Numbered from the stretch's first letter, positions 15,392-25,397 are shown. The stretch: DNA of 52,550 bases from an uncultured Bacteroidota bacterium (GCA_903911435.1 CAIWDF010000054.1:1-52550), one strand, 5' to 3'. Notes: generated by a model not told the origin, from the sequence alone. Program-made: numbers and translations.

Positions 15392-16639
15392 ATGAAAAGA
15401 ATTACCGCAGCATTATTGCTCATGTCCACTATCGGTTTTGCACAAAAGGAGACGCTTACGCTCGACTCGTGCATACAGATGGCCAAGAGAAATTATCCGC
15501 TGATAAAACAAAACAACCTGATTACCGAAAACGAAAAGAACCAACTCAACTGCGATACCAAAAACTGGTTGCCAAAGCTGTCCTTCATTTCGAAAGCCAC
15601 TTATCAAAGCGAAGTTATTTCGTTTATGGGCACCAGCTTTCCAAACGATAGTTATATCACGGCACTCGATTTAGAACAAAGTGTTTTTGAAGGAGGATTG
15701 AATCATCAGCAAAAACTACTGGACAAGTTGAACGGAGAAAGTGAATTGCAGAAAAATCAAGTAGAACTTTATAAACTCATCGACCGCATCAATCAACTTT
15801 ACAGTTCGGTTTTACTTACGCGCGAAAACATCAAGACACTTAGTGTTTACAAAGAAGACATCACAGGTAAAAAAGGAATTTTGTCCTCCTCAGTAAAAAA
15901 TGGATTGTCTCTGCAAAGCAATCTGGACGAGCTGGAAGCGGAAGAATTAAAAACAGAACAATCGATTACCGAAGCTCGCGATAATATGATGGCGCTTTAC
16001 CAATCGCTCGGAATGTTTATCAATAAAACCATTACCGATAGCACCGCACTTTCTACTCAACCTATTTTACGCACATCAGCTGGAGAAGAAATTAATCGCC
16101 CTGAATTAAAGTTGTTTGACACACAGAAAGCCATGCTCGATGCCAAACACAAAGTGAATAACCGATTGGCATTGCCTCATCTTACAGTAAGTGCCGAAGG
16201 GGCTTATGGTCGTCCGGGGCCAAACTTCCTGAATCAGGATTTACGTTTCTTTGGTCAGGCTGCAGTTAACTTAAAATGGAACATCGGTACGCTTTACACC
16301 CTGAACAACGAAAAACAAATGATTACCATTGGCAAGAAAATGGTGGATGTGCAGAAAGAAGTGTTTGTGTTCAACACCAAAACCACTATGAACACACAGG
16401 TAGCTCAAATCAATTCTTTAAAAGACATGATTGATAAAGATAAATTGATTATCGAAAAGCGACACAACATTACCAAAACCTTTTCGAGCCAACTCGAAAA
16501 TGGAAGTGTAACCACTACCGATTATCTTATTCAACTCAATGCCGAAATGCAAGCTGTACTTAGTCAAAAGGTACACGAAATAAAATTAATGAATGCAATA
16601 ACAAGTTATAATACAACCAAAGGAATCACCAACTATTAA
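15392..16639 (+). CDS. TolC-family outer-membrane channel
   Basis: A 415-residue outer-membrane efflux protein with a signal peptide (MKRITAALLLMSTIGFA) and a mature start (LTLDSCIQMAKRNYPLIKQ) that matches TolC repeats. Long coiled-coil helices and beta segments alternate as expected. It is diverged from the channel at 6165, so this is a second, independent tripartite system rather than a recent duplicate. It lies between tetR and the adaptor gene (14-bp gap), which fits an EmrAB-TolC-like operon that encodes its own channel. Confidence 0.9.
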   Translation: MKRITAALLLMSTIGFAQKETLTLDSCIQMAKRNYPLIKQNNLITENEKNQLNCDTKNWLPKLSFISKATYQSEVISFMGTSFPNDSYITALDLEQSVFEGGLNHQQKLLDKLNGESELQKNQVELYKLIDRINQLYSSVLLTRENIKTLSVYKEDITGKKGILSSSVKNGLSLQSNLDELEAEELKTEQSITEARDNMMALYQSLGMFINKTITDSTALSTQPILRTSAGEEINRPELKLFDTQKAMLDAKHKVNNRLALPHLTVSAEGAYGRPGPNFLNQDLRFFGQAAVNLKWNIGTLYTLNNEKQMITIGKKMVDVQKEVFVFNTKTTMNTQVAQINSLKDMIDKDKLIIEKRHNITKTFSSQLENGSVTTTDYLIQLNAEMQAVLSQKVHEIKLMNAITSYNTTKGITNY

Positions 16640-16653
16640 TCGCTAAAACAAAT

Positions 16654-17772
16654 ATGACACAAAAACATCAATCGGAAAATCTGGAAACAGAAAACATCGA
16701 AACGGAAAAGAAAAGCAAAAAGAAATTAATTATCATTTCTTCTATATTGGGCACCATTGTTCTAATTGCCGTTGTTTATCTTATCAATAGCGCTAATTAC
16801 GAAGGCACCGACAATGCTCAGATAGATGCAGATATTATTCCTGTAAAATCAAGTGTTTGGGGATATGTAAAAACCATTCGTTTCAAAGACAATCAACCGA
16901 TGAAAAAAGGAGATACCCTTATCACTATTGATGATACAGATTTGAAAACAAAAGTAGCCCAGGCCGAAGCTGCAGTAGAAAGCGCCAAAGCAAATTCAAT
17001 TTCAGTAAAAAGCAATGCAGGTGCTTCGTCCGAAAATGCAGATGCATCAGCTTTATCATCTTCATCTGTTCAGCAAAATGTAAATTCGGCAAAAGCCCGA
17101 TTAACCAAATCGCAAGCAGATTTCAAACGAATAGAAAACATGTTTACTGCCAAAGCCGCTACACAGGCCCAGATGGATGCTGCCAAAGCCGACCTTGATG
17201 TGGCTCAGGCGCAGTATGACGGTGCGGTGAGTCAGTTCAAATCGTCTGCTGCACAATCGCAGGGAGTGCGCTCTCAGGCCGAAGCACAGCAAGCTCAGAT
17301 AACACTTGCCGAAGCTTTGGTGAAACAACGCGAAGCAGAATTAAATCTTGCCAAAACACAATTGAACAATGCCAGCATCATTGCTCCATGCGATGGAATA
17401 GTTACCAGACGTGCTGTTGAAGTGGGACAATACATTACCGTTGCTCAACCAATGTGTTCGGTTATCGACAACTCTCACTTATGGATTACTGCCAACTTTA
17501 AAGAAACTCAGGTTCGTAAAATAAAACCGGGACAAACAGTAAACATTGTGGTGGATGCATTTCCAAACATCAAGATTACCGGTGTTGTTGAATCGTACAT
17601 TGGTGCTACTGGTGCTAAGTTTTCGTTATTACCTCCTGATAATTCAACCGGTAACTTTGTGAAGATTGTACAGCGTGTGCCTGTTCGCATAGAGTTAACA
17701 GATTATCCAAAAGAAAATGCCAGCATATTATATCCGGGCTTAAGTGTATTTGCCGAAGTAAGCGTAAAATAA
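16654..17772 (+). CDS. EmrA/HlyD-family efflux adaptor
   Basis: A 372-residue membrane fusion protein with a charged cytoplasmic N-terminus (to about residue 24), one TM helix (LIIISSILGTIVLIAVVYLI), and the EmrA signature YEGTDNAQIDADIIPVKSSV right after it. A long alanine-rich coiled-coil hairpin (about 105-235) and the lipoyl/barrel part (ASIIAPCDGIVTRRAVEVGQ) follow. It probably joins the MFS pump to the TolC-like channel. Its TAA stop at 17770-17772 directly abuts the GTG start of the MFS gene. Confidence 0.92.
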   Translation: MTQKHQSENLETENIETEKKSKKKLIIISSILGTIVLIAVVYLINSANYEGTDNAQIDADIIPVKSSVWGYVKTIRFKDNQPMKKGDTLITIDDTDLKTKVAQAEAAVESAKANSISVKSNAGASSENADASALSSSSVQQNVNSAKARLTKSQADFKRIENMFTAKAATQAQMDAAKADLDVAQAQYDGAVSQFKSSAAQSQGVRSQAEAQQAQITLAEALVKQREAELNLAKTQLNNASIIAPCDGIVTRRAVEVGQYITVAQPMCSVIDNSHLWITANFKETQVRKIKPGQTVNIVVDAFPNIKITGVVESYIGATGAKFSLLPPDNSTGNFVKIVQRVPVRIELTDYPKENASILYPGLSVFAEVSVK

Positions 17773-19347
17773 GTGGAAGCCATTCATCACAAAGTAGTTT
17801 ATCCCACCGGGGCAACCAAGTGGATATTGATTATTACAGCCATTTCGTGCGCCATTCTTGAGCTCATCGATACCACTGTAGTCAATGTTTCGCTTCGCGA
17901 GATAAGCGGCAGCATTGGTGCTACCACCACCGAAATAGCATGGGTGGTTACGGCTTATGCCATTTCCAATGTTATCATCATACCACTTACCAGTATGTTG
18001 TCCGACTTGTTTGGCCGCAAAACCTATTTCACAGGGTCGGTAGTTTTATTCACCTTCGCTTCGCTGATGTGTGGGTTGAGCACCAACCTTTGGATGCTTG
18101 TATTCTGGCGCTTTGTGCAAGGTATAGGAGGAGGAGGTTTGTTATCCACAGCTCAATCTATTATTATTGGTGCATTTCCACCGGAGAAAATAAGTACAGG
18201 AAATGCCATATTCGGAATGGGAATTATTCTCGGCCCTACATTTGGCCCTACCCTCGGGGGTTACATCACCGACAACTTTAACTGGCATTGGATTTTCTTT
18301 GTGAATATCCCTATCGGAATTGTTGCTACCATACTTGCCTGGACTTTTGTTACCGACCGCGAAGGAGCCGTTAAACCTCGAAAAATAGATTGGTGGGGAA
18401 TTATCTTTCTCGTCAGTTCGGTAGGTTCGCTTCAATACGTACTCGAAGAAGGTGCTTCTAAAGATTGGTTCGAAAGTGATGAAATCATTACCTTTTCTAT
18501 CATTGCTGTTGTTGGTCTAATCGCCTTTATCATTCGCGAATTGAGAATAGATTACCCTGCTGTAAACATTCGATTGTATAAGAATTTCAATTTGGCAATG
18601 GGTAGTTTAATGAACTTTATGCTTGGCTTTTTACTTTTCGGTACTGTATTTATTTTCCCTTTGTTTGCTCAAATTTCATTAGGATGGACACCTACTCAAA
18701 CAGGAGTGTTTATGATTCCAAGTGCGCTTTGCTCCGGGCTGACTATGCCCATTGTAGGCAAGATGCTTGGTTCAGGCAAAAATCCGAAGACAATTATTAT
18801 CATCGGTATTCTTATCACCTTTGTATTTCTGATGATGATGTCGTTTTCTTCGCCCGACTCCAATCAATACAACTTCTATTTCCCTTTTGTATTGCGAGGT
18901 ATAGGACTTGCATTTATGATGTCACCCATATTATCTCTGGCAGTGGCCGGTCTTAGAGGAAAAGATATGGCACAGGCTATCGGTCTTGCCAATATGATTC
19001 GTCAGTTGGGTGGTGCCGTTGGCATTGCATTAATCAATGTTTTTCTTGTAAATAAAAATGCAGAAGTAAGAGGAAGCATGTTGGGCTACGTAACCGATTA
19101 CAACAACGCCAGCACCGATCGCATTGCAGGACTTGCACAAAACTTTATGTCGAAAGGATATTCGGCTGAAGATGCGCAAACATTAGCCTATAAAACAATG
19201 GACGGAATGGTGTTTAAGCAACAAGCCCTCGTTAGTTACGACCAGGGATTTTTTGTTGTTGGTATACTCATTCTATTTTGTATTCCCATCGTTTTGTTTA
19301 TTCGATACAAAAAACAGGAAAAGACAAAGGCTATCTCCGACCATTAA
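17773..19347 (+). CDS. DHA2-family MFS drug:proton antiporter (EmrB-like)
   Basis: A 524-residue, 14-TM major facilitator of the EmrB/QacA class. TM1 carries the DHA2 motif LELIDTTVVNVSLREISG, loop 2-3 has motif A-like LSDLFGRKTYF, TM4 has WRFVQGIGGGGLLSTAQ and TM5 has the antiporter motif C region IILGPTFGPTLGG. The start is GTG (17773), immediately after the adaptor stop; no ATG gives a better N-terminus. With the EmrA-like adaptor and TolC-like channel it forms a complete three-part pump under TetR control. It ends 14 bp before the convergent DUF4258 gene. Confidence 0.93.
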   Translation: MEAIHHKVVYPTGATKWILIITAISCAILELIDTTVVNVSLREISGSIGATTTEIAWVVTAYAISNVIIIPLTSMLSDLFGRKTYFTGSVVLFTFASLMCGLSTNLWMLVFWRFVQGIGGGGLLSTAQSIIIGAFPPEKISTGNAIFGMGIILGPTFGPTLGGYITDNFNWHWIFFVNIPIGIVATILAWTFVTDREGAVKPRKIDWWGIIFLVSSVGSLQYVLEEGASKDWFESDEIITFSIIAVVGLIAFIIRELRIDYPAVNIRLYKNFNLAMGSLMNFMLGFLLFGTVFIFPLFAQISLGWTPTQTGVFMIPSALCSGLTMPIVGKMLGSGKNPKTIIIIGILITFVFLMMMSFSSPDSNQYNFYFPFVLRGIGLAFMMSPILSLAVAGLRGKDMAQAIGLANMIRQLGGAVGIALINVFLVNKNAEVRGSMLGYVTDYNNASTDRIAGLAQNFMSKGYSAEDAQTLAYKTMDGMVFKQQALVSYDQGFFVVGILILFCIPIVLFIRYKKQEKTKAISDH

Positions 19348-19361
19348 ACGAATACAAGACT

Positions 19362-19778
19362 TTACTTACAATTGCAGTTATCTTTTTCAAAAAGAAGATC
19401 TGTGGTTGTAAGTACTTTTGAAATACTATCTACATCGTCAATCACAATTCGCAAATTACGTTTGGTTCCCGTAGGGCCTTCTATTGTGTAAGTAGGATAA
19501 GGTTTGTGGTGTACATCAGATAAAGTATAGTTTACTTTTCCGCTCTTCATTACTTGTTTTATTTCAGCATCCGTTATGTTTCTGCATTTCATTATGCAAT
19601 CAGCCTTTTTAGTATACTCAATATGTTGATAGCTTAATTCTTCCAATTTTGCAGAATTAGGCATTTGACATCCTTTCCCTTTGTAGAGCATACTCACCAT
19701 AAGCATACCAATCAAAAATCCAAAGCCATAAAGTCTGAATCGCCTGTATAAATCTGAATTTTTTCCTTCTATTGCCAT
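19362..19778 (-). CDS. DUF4258-like protein with N-terminal membrane anchor
   Basis: A 138-residue protein. One TM helix near the N-terminus (YGFGFLIGMLMVSMLY, about 17-32) is followed by a small domain (about 55-130) with the DUF4258 pattern: a Cys/Arg-bearing helix CIMKCRNITDAEIKQVMKSG, then strands VNYTLSDVHHK, YTIEGPTGTKRNLRIVID and the terminal VLTTTDL. It ends in a Cys-rich tail (DNCNCK). Function is unknown. It lies downstream of the alanine dehydrogenase gene on the same strand (90-bp gap) and converges on the Emr operon. The domain assignment rests on remembered pattern, so moderate confidence. Confidence 0.6.
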   Translation of the reverse strand: MAIEGKNSDLYRRFRLYGFGFLIGMLMVSMLYKGKGCQMPNSAKLEELSYQHIEYTKKADCIMKCRNITDAEIKQVMKSGKVNYTLSDVHHKPYPTYTIEGPTGTKRNLRIVIDDVDSISKVLTTTDLLFEKDNCNCK

Positions 19779-19868
19779 AGTTTATTGAAGTTAGTTAAGT
19801 GATGAATTAATGAAAGAGATTGATAAGGTAGATAGAATATTCAAGAAACAAACAATTATTTGTCTCGA

Positions 19869-21086
19869 TTACAATGCAGCCATTAATAGGTTAATGTCTT
19901 TATAAGGAAGCTTAAACATTTCTCCCAAATCCTGATTGGTAAGTGTTCCATTGTAGAGATAAATTCCATTTCTTACACCAACATCTCTTCTGAGCATATT
20001 TTCTACACCTCCTTGTTCTCCAATATTGATTAGGATAGGGGCAAAAATTGTACTCAGTGCATACGAAGCAGTTCTTGAGACACGTGAAGCAATGTTGGGT
20101 ACACAATAATGAATCACACCATGCTTTCTAAAAACAGGTTTGGTATGATTGGTTACTTCTGAAGTTTCAAAACATCCACCTTGATCAATGCTGACGTCAA
20201 TTATCACAGAACCTGTTTTCATTTCACTCACCATTTCTTCGGTCACAACACATGGTGTTCTTCCATGCTGTCCCCTAATGGCACCTATCACCACATCAGC
20301 CGTTTTCAAATGTTTGGCTAATACACGAGGTTGAATAACCGAGGTAAAAACCCGAGTACCTATTGAAGTTTGTAATCGTCTTAACCTATATATAGAATTA
20401 TCGAATACCTTGACAGAAGCACCTAAACCAAGTGCAGCACGGGTAGCAAATTCGCCCACGGTACCTGCACCAAGTATAACAACATCAGTAGGAGAAATAC
20501 CCGAGATGCCACCAAGAATAGCCCCTTGACCATTATTTACATTGCTTAAATATTCAGCTGCGATTAGGATGGATGTACCTCCTGCTATTTCGCCCATCGA
20601 GCGGATTACAGTATAAATTCCATCTTCACCCTTTATCCAATCAAAAGCAATAGCAGTAACTCTTTTCGCCATTAATTGTTTAAGGAAATTTTCTGGTTGA
20701 ACGGTTAGTTGCAAAGCCGAAATAAGCGTTTGGCGCTGTTGCATCATAGCAATTTCTTCTGGGGAGGGCGGAGCTACTTTTAAAATAATATCAGCCTTGT
20801 ACACCTCCTCGGCACTATATGCTATATGCGCTCCGGCTTCACTATAGTCGTTGTCTTGAAAATTTGCCATTTGCCCAGCATTTGTTTCAACTACAACTCT
20901 GTGACCATTGTTAACAAGAAGTGCCACAGCATCCGGCACTAGCGAAACTCTATTTTCTTGAAACGAAAGCTCTCTAGGAATACCAATATATAACTTCCCC
21001 TTCTTTCTACCGACCTCCAACATCTCCTCCTGAGGCATCAGTGCAGTTTGGGTAAGTTCGGCCATTATTTGTTTCGAAGTTTTCAT
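19869..21086 (-). CDS. Alanine dehydrogenase/PNT-family protein
   Basis: A 405-residue NAD-dependent dehydrogenase of the alanine dehydrogenase/transhydrogenase-alpha family. The N-terminal domain has IGIPRELSFQENRVSLVPD (about 34-52) and the Lys of ILKVAPPSPEE. The NAD domain has VVILGAGTVGEFATRAALGLGASVKVFD and the signature DVSIDQGGCFETSEVT. I chose the ATG at 21086; the in-frame TTG one codon earlier is less likely. At the position of the catalytic His in classical alanine dehydrogenases (YLHLA) this protein has SALQLT, a Gln, so activity could differ. The protein also starts with an extra ~30 residues compared with short bacterial forms. It is transcribed alone from the promoter at 21113-21120. 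Confidence 0.82.
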   Translation of the reverse strand: MKTSKQIMAELTQTALMPQEEMLEVGRKKGKLYIGIPRELSFQENRVSLVPDAVALLVNNGHRVVVETNAGQMANFQDNDYSEAGAHIAYSAEEVYKADIILKVAPPSPEEIAMMQQRQTLISALQLTVQPENFLKQLMAKRVTAIAFDWIKGEDGIYTVIRSMGEIAGGTSILIAAEYLSNVNNGQGAILGGISGISPTDVVILGAGTVGEFATRAALGLGASVKVFDNSIYRLRRLQTSIGTRVFTSVIQPRVLAKHLKTADVVIGAIRGQHGRTPCVVTEEMVSEMKTGSVIIDVSIDQGGCFETSEVTNHTKPVFRKHGVIHYCVPNIASRVSRTASYALSTIFAPILINIGEQGGVENMLRRDVGVRNGIYLYNGTLTNQDLGEMFKLPYKDINLLMAAL

Positions 21087-21112
21087 CAAGGAGAATGTCT
21101 AAAATAATTAAA

Positions 21113-21120
21113 CAAATTTA
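21113..21120 (-). promoter_or_regulatory. -7 promoter element (TAAATTTG) of the ald-like gene
   Basis: Minus-strand TAAATTTG matches TAnnTTTG, 26 bp before the ATG at 21086. Confidence 0.5.
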
Positions 21121-21277
21121 ATGAAAAATATGGTCACCTAATCAAAATATATAAGTTAGTTATCAAAGGGGGTATGTTAGTATTGAAAAAACACTGAATT
21201 TGGTCCCAATCAAATCTGTAACAAAAATACTTTATCAGATAATGTTACTCTACTCGTTTAAGGGAATTTCGAGTTTA

Positions 21278-22276
21278 TTAACTTCCTACTACTTCGTTTT
21301 CCGTATACTTCCTTACCACCTCATCCAGTATATTGAGAATTTCAGCATGGTCGTAGGTAGTGACTAACTTTAGACGCAATTCCTTAAAGTGTGGAAGTCC
21401 TTTAAAATAGTTGGTATAATGTCTTCGCATTTCCACAATACCTGCATGATTAGATTTCCAACGCATTGAAAAATCAAGATGTTGTTTACAAACATTTACT
21501 CGTTCGGTTATGCTAGGAGCAGACAAATGGTTGCCCGTTTTTAAGAAATGCTTTATTTCGTTGAATATCCAAGGATAGCCTATACTTGCTCTGCCAATCA
21601 TTATCCCATCCACACCAAATCGATCTCGCATAAGTTTAGCCTTTTCAGGAGAATCTACATCGCCATTTCCGAAAATTGGAATGGTAATTCGTGGATTATT
21701 TTTAATTTCTCCAATCAAGGTCCAATCAGCCTCTCCTTTGTACATTTGAGACCGAGTACGACCATGCACAGTGAGCGCTTGTATCCCAATATCCTGAAGT
21801 CTTTCGGCAACTTCATTCACATTCCTTGTAGAATCGTCCCAACCCAAGCGCGTCTTTACAGTTACTGGGCGATGTGCAATTTTCACTATTTCAGACGTCA
21901 TCTTTACCATTTTAGGAATATCCTGCAATAGCGCAGCTCCTGCTCCCCTGCAAGCAACTTGCTTCACTGGGCAACCATAATTGATGTCGATCAAATCAGG
22001 GTTCGCTTGATCCGCAATTATTCCAGCCTCTCGCATCGAATCGATTTCGGACCCAAACAACTGTATGCCAATTGGCTTTTCGTATTCGAAGATATCTAGT
22101 TTCTGAAGACTTTTTTTCGCATCACGAATTAATCCTTCGGAAGAAATAAACTCAGTGTACATTAGGTCAGCGCCATTTTGTTTGCAAACCGCCCTGAAAG
22201 GAGGATCGCTAACATCTTCCATTGGTGCTAATAACAAGGGAAAATCCCCTAACTCAATATTTCCTATTTTTACCAT
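21278..22276 (-). CDS. dusB: tRNA-dihydrouridine synthase (DusB-type)
   Basis: A 332-residue flavoenzyme that reduces uridine to dihydrouridine in the tRNA D-loop with NADPH and FMN. The TIM-barrel domain starts LLLAPMEDVSDPPFRAVCKQ (about 16-35). It contains the catalytic-Cys block DINYGCPVKQVACRGAGAAL, the FMN-site VTVKTRLGWDD and the IFGNGDVDSPEKA region. A C-terminal helical tRNA-binding domain runs from about 240. Length is typical for DusB. It is convergent in neither direction: upstream lies the divergent CPBP gene, and downstream a 190-bp AT-rich spacer with no feature I can name. Confidence 0.93.
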   Translation of the reverse strand: MVKIGNIELGDFPLLLAPMEDVSDPPFRAVCKQNGADLMYTEFISSEGLIRDAKKSLQKLDIFEYEKPIGIQLFGSEIDSMREAGIIADQANPDLIDINYGCPVKQVACRGAGAALLQDIPKMVKMTSEIVKIAHRPVTVKTRLGWDDSTRNVNEVAERLQDIGIQALTVHGRTRSQMYKGEADWTLIGEIKNNPRITIPIFGNGDVDSPEKAKLMRDRFGVDGIMIGRASIGYPWIFNEIKHFLKTGNHLSAPSITERVNVCKQHLDFSMRWKSNHAGIVEMRRHYTNYFKGLPHFKELRLKLVTTYDHAEILNILDEVVRKYTENEVVGS

Positions 22277-22436
22277 TTATATTCTAAGGTGATTTTATCA
22301 AGTGACTCAACTAATAATGAAATAAATGAGTATGATGAATTCTGATAGTTGTAATTATTCTGCACTCGAGAAATAAAAAATGGAATCCCAAAGTAAATTA
22401 AGATTTGGATGATTCGCAAAGATTCGTAATTCGTAG

Positions 22437-22444
22437 TACATTTG
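22437..22444 (+). promoter_or_regulatory. -7 promoter element (TACATTTG) of the CPBP-dnaG operon
   Basis: TACATTTG lies 30 bp before the ATG at 22474. It shows that in-frame starts further upstream (22405) are not used. Confidence 0.55.
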
Positions 22445-22473
22445 TGCAAAATTATCAAAAAATAACAAAAGCA

Positions 22474-23379
22474 ATGCAAAACTTAGACGAAGAACGTCAT
22501 TCGTGGTTAAAGCTATCCATTATTCTATTTGTATTAGTCTCTCTTGGGCTGCTTACCTACCTAGCATCTCTATTGAATGTAAAAATCAACTATGATGATG
22601 CTGACGAGATCTTTAAGATGAAGTTGGAACAATTAATAAGTGTTGTAATAATATTTATACTTCCTCCAATTCTATTCGCTATTTTTTGGACAAAAAAAGG
22701 AATACACTACCTTGGAATTTCACATAAACCAATGTTTTCAACTGCCTTATTGGCGGGATTGGGAATGCTTTTGGCAATGCCATTAATTAATTGGTTAGCA
22801 GAAATGAATCAAGGGATGCACTTGCCAGAAGCATTTAGAGGAATGGAAACTTGGATGAAAAGTAGTGAGGTACAAGCAGGAGAAATAACTGATGCTTTTA
22901 CAAAAGGTACTTCAGTTGGCGTGTTAATAATAAATTTATTTGTCATTGCTTTTATGGCAGCTGTTAGCGAGGAATTGTTCTTTCGGGGAATGTTGCAAAA
23001 AGTGTTGATTGAATGTACAAGGAACAAACATATTGGTGTCTGGATAGGAGCAGCGCTATTTAGTGCGTTTCATATGCAGTTTTATGGCTTTGTTCCTCGT
23101 ATGTTGATGGGAGCATATCTTGGATATTTGTTTGTTTGGAGCGGGTCGTTGTGGCCAGGTATGATTGCACATTTCATCAATAATGGGGTTGCTGTATTTG
23201 CAGTGTGGTTGTCAAATAGAGGAGCAATAGGAGTTGATGCTGACAAAATTGGAAGTAATGATAATGAATGGGTCTTTGTTTTAACTAGCGCTTTATTAGT
23301 TACCTTAAGTTTGGTATTAATTTACCGAAAAGAAAAGAAGAAGACTCAAGAAACACAATTATTGAATTCTAATGTGTAA
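22474..23379 (+). CDS. CPBP-family intramembrane metalloprotease (CAAX-protease-like)
   Basis: A 301-residue polytopic membrane protein of the Abi/CPBP family. Motif 1 EExxxR is seen as SEELFFR (in AFMAAVSEELFFRGMLQKV), motif 2 as FSAFH in ALFSAFHMQF, and motif 3 as AHFINNG near the end. These supply the Glu and His metal ligands of the active site within the membrane. Some family members cleave prenylated or signal peptides; others protect against bacteriocins. I chose the ATG at 22474 because a -7 element sits at 22437-22444. Its TAA overlaps the ATG of dnaG by one base, so the two are translationally coupled. Confidence 0.88.
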   Translation: MQNLDEERHSWLKLSIILFVLVSLGLLTYLASLLNVKINYDDADEIFKMKLEQLISVVIIFILPPILFAIFWTKKGIHYLGISHKPMFSTALLAGLGMLLAMPLINWLAEMNQGMHLPEAFRGMETWMKSSEVQAGEITDAFTKGTSVGVLIINLFVIAFMAAVSEELFFRGMLQKVLIECTRNKHIGVWIGAALFSAFHMQFYGFVPRMLMGAYLGYLFVWSGSLWPGMIAHFINNGVAVFAVWLSNRGAIGVDADKIGSNDNEWVFVLTSALLVTLSLVLIYRKEKKKTQETQLLNSNV

Positions 23380-25397
23380 TGATAATACCCAAGCAAGATA
23401 TAGATAAAATCTTTGAAGCCGCTCGTGTGGAGGAAGTGGTTGCCGATTACGTTACCTTAAAAAAAAGAGGTGTTAACCTAATTGGACTTTGTCCTTTTCA
23501 TGATGAAAAAACTCCTTCTTTTTATGTTTCTCCTGCGAAAGGAATTTACAAGTGTTTTGGCTGTGGAAAGGGTGGGCACTCTGTCAATTTTCTGATGGAA
23601 AAAGAGCAAATGACCTATCCTGAGGCATTACGTCATCTTGCGAAAAAATACAATATTGAAATTTCTGAAGAAGTTCAAACTCCAGAACAGATTCAAACAA
23701 ATAATGATAGGGAGAGTTTGTTTGTTGTTTCCACCTACGCCCAAAAGAACTTTACTGAAAATTTATTTTCAACTGATGAAGGGAAATCTATAGGACTAGG
23801 TTATTTCAAAGAAAGAGGTTTTAGAGAAGACATCATTAATAAATTCCAACTTGGTTATAGCCTTAATACTCGCACAAGTTTTACGGACACTGCTTTAACA
23901 AACGCTTATAAGTTCGAATATCTTGTTAAATCAGGACTCACCATAGAATATAAAAATGAAGAAGGAAATAATTCCGAAGTGTTGGAAGTCGAAAACCAAA
24001 CTACCTCTCGGAAATATCTAGATCGCTTTTGGGGAAGAGTCATGTTTCCGATTCATAATATAAGTGGTCGTGTCATCGCGTTTGGTGGAAGAACATTGCG
24101 AACGGATAAAAAGACCGCTAAATACATCAACTCACCAGAGACGGAAATTTATCACAAAAGTGATGTCCTTTACGGTATCTTTTTTGCGAAGAAGGAAATA
24201 ATTCATCAGGATAATTGTTTCTTGGTAGAGGGTTACACGGATGTAATCTCGATGCATCAAGCGGGAATTGAAAATGTGGTGGCTAGCAGTGGTACCTCAT
24301 TAACGGTAGGCCAGATAAAGCTTATTAGGAGATTTTCTAACAATATCACGATATTGTATGATGGAGATAGTGCAGGAATAAAAGCAAGTTTTAGAGGGAT
24401 TGATTTAATTCTTGAAGAAGGAATGAATGTAAAGGTCCTGTTATTTCCTGATGGAGACGATCCTGATTCATTTTCAAAACGAGTTACTACTGATGAATTG
24501 AAAAAATTCATCAAGGACAATTCTCGAGACTTTATCTCATTTAAGACAAGCCTATTAATGATTGAGGTTAAAGACGACCCAATTAAAAAAGCTCAATTGA
24601 TAAAAGAAATAGTTGAAAGTATAGCTTTGATTCCAGAGGCAATTTATCGTTCTGTATATATAAAAGAATGTTCTAGAATCATGGAGTTAGAAGAAACGAT
24701 TCTATTAAATGAGTTAAATAAAATTCGGAGCAAAAAATTCAATGAGAGAAAAATTCAACCAGCCGAGCACGAAAACATTCCAGAATTCGTTCCTAATGAA
24801 GGGCTACTTGAAACTGATAAAAGAACTGTTTCCTATCTCGATTCAGAACATCAAGAACGAGACATTATACGAATTCTAGTAAATTATGGCCATAAAATAG
24901 TGCAAATAGACAGCGAGGATGTTGACGAATCCGAGCGACCTATTCAACTTGACATCAGTATCGCTGAACTAATAAGACATGAGCTCGAGAAAGATGAAAT
25001 TATACTAGAAAATAAGTTGTACAAAAGTATATTTGACGAATTTGTTAATCAAATTGATCAAAGTAATATTCCAGAATCTAATTTTTTCACCAATCACCCT
25101 AATCAGGAAATTAGTACTTTAGCAATAGACTTGGTTTCAAGTCCTTATTTTCTATCGGACTGGGAAAAGCACAGTATCTTTATTACAAAAGAGGAAGAAG
25201 TTATAAAACAATCATTGAACAATGCTGTATATTCATTAAAAAGTAGAAGGTTAGAGATGATGATTGGAGATATTCAAAAACAACTGAAAGAAAATCTTCC
25301 CGAAGATGAAGTTATGAAATTAATGCAGACTCAATTTTATTTACTTCAAGCAAAAAAGGAGTTTAATAAATTGTTAGGAAGAATCGTAGTGAAATAA
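23379..25397 (+). CDS. dnaG: DNA primase
   Basis: DnaG, 672 residues, makes RNA primers at the replication fork. The N-terminal zinc-binding domain shows CPFHDEKTPSFYVSPAKGIY then KCFGCGKGGHSV (CHC2, about 39-70). The catalytic core follows, with GYFKERGFREDIINKFQLGY and FWGRVMFPIHNISGRVIAFG. The Toprim domain (about 265-345) has the metal-binding Glu in LVEGYTDVISMHQAG and the Asp pair in ILYDGDSAGI. The C-terminal helicase-interacting region is long and divergent. It starts on the CPBP stop codon (ATG overlaps TAA by one base) and is followed by ssb after 74 bp, with its own promoter. Confidence 0.95.
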   Translation: MIIPKQDIDKIFEAARVEEVVADYVTLKKRGVNLIGLCPFHDEKTPSFYVSPAKGIYKCFGCGKGGHSVNFLMEKEQMTYPEALRHLAKKYNIEISEEVQTPEQIQTNNDRESLFVVSTYAQKNFTENLFSTDEGKSIGLGYFKERGFREDIINKFQLGYSLNTRTSFTDTALTNAYKFEYLVKSGLTIEYKNEEGNNSEVLEVENQTTSRKYLDRFWGRVMFPIHNISGRVIAFGGRTLRTDKKTAKYINSPETEIYHKSDVLYGIFFAKKEIIHQDNCFLVEGYTDVISMHQAGIENVVASSGTSLTVGQIKLIRRFSNNITILYDGDSAGIKASFRGIDLILEEGMNVKVLLFPDGDDPDSFSKRVTTDELKKFIKDNSRDFISFKTSLLMIEVKDDPIKKAQLIKEIVESIALIPEAIYRSVYIKECSRIMELEETILLNELNKIRSKKFNERKIQPAEHENIPEFVPNEGLLETDKRTVSYLDSEHQERDIIRILVNYGHKIVQIDSEDVDESERPIQLDISIAELIRHELEKDEIILENKLYKSIFDEFVNQIDQSNIPESNFFTNHPNQEISTLAIDLVSSPYFLSDWEKHSIFITKEEEVIKQSLNNAVYSLKSRRLEMMIGDIQKQLKENLPEDEVMKLMQTQFYLLQAKKEFNKLLGRIVVK

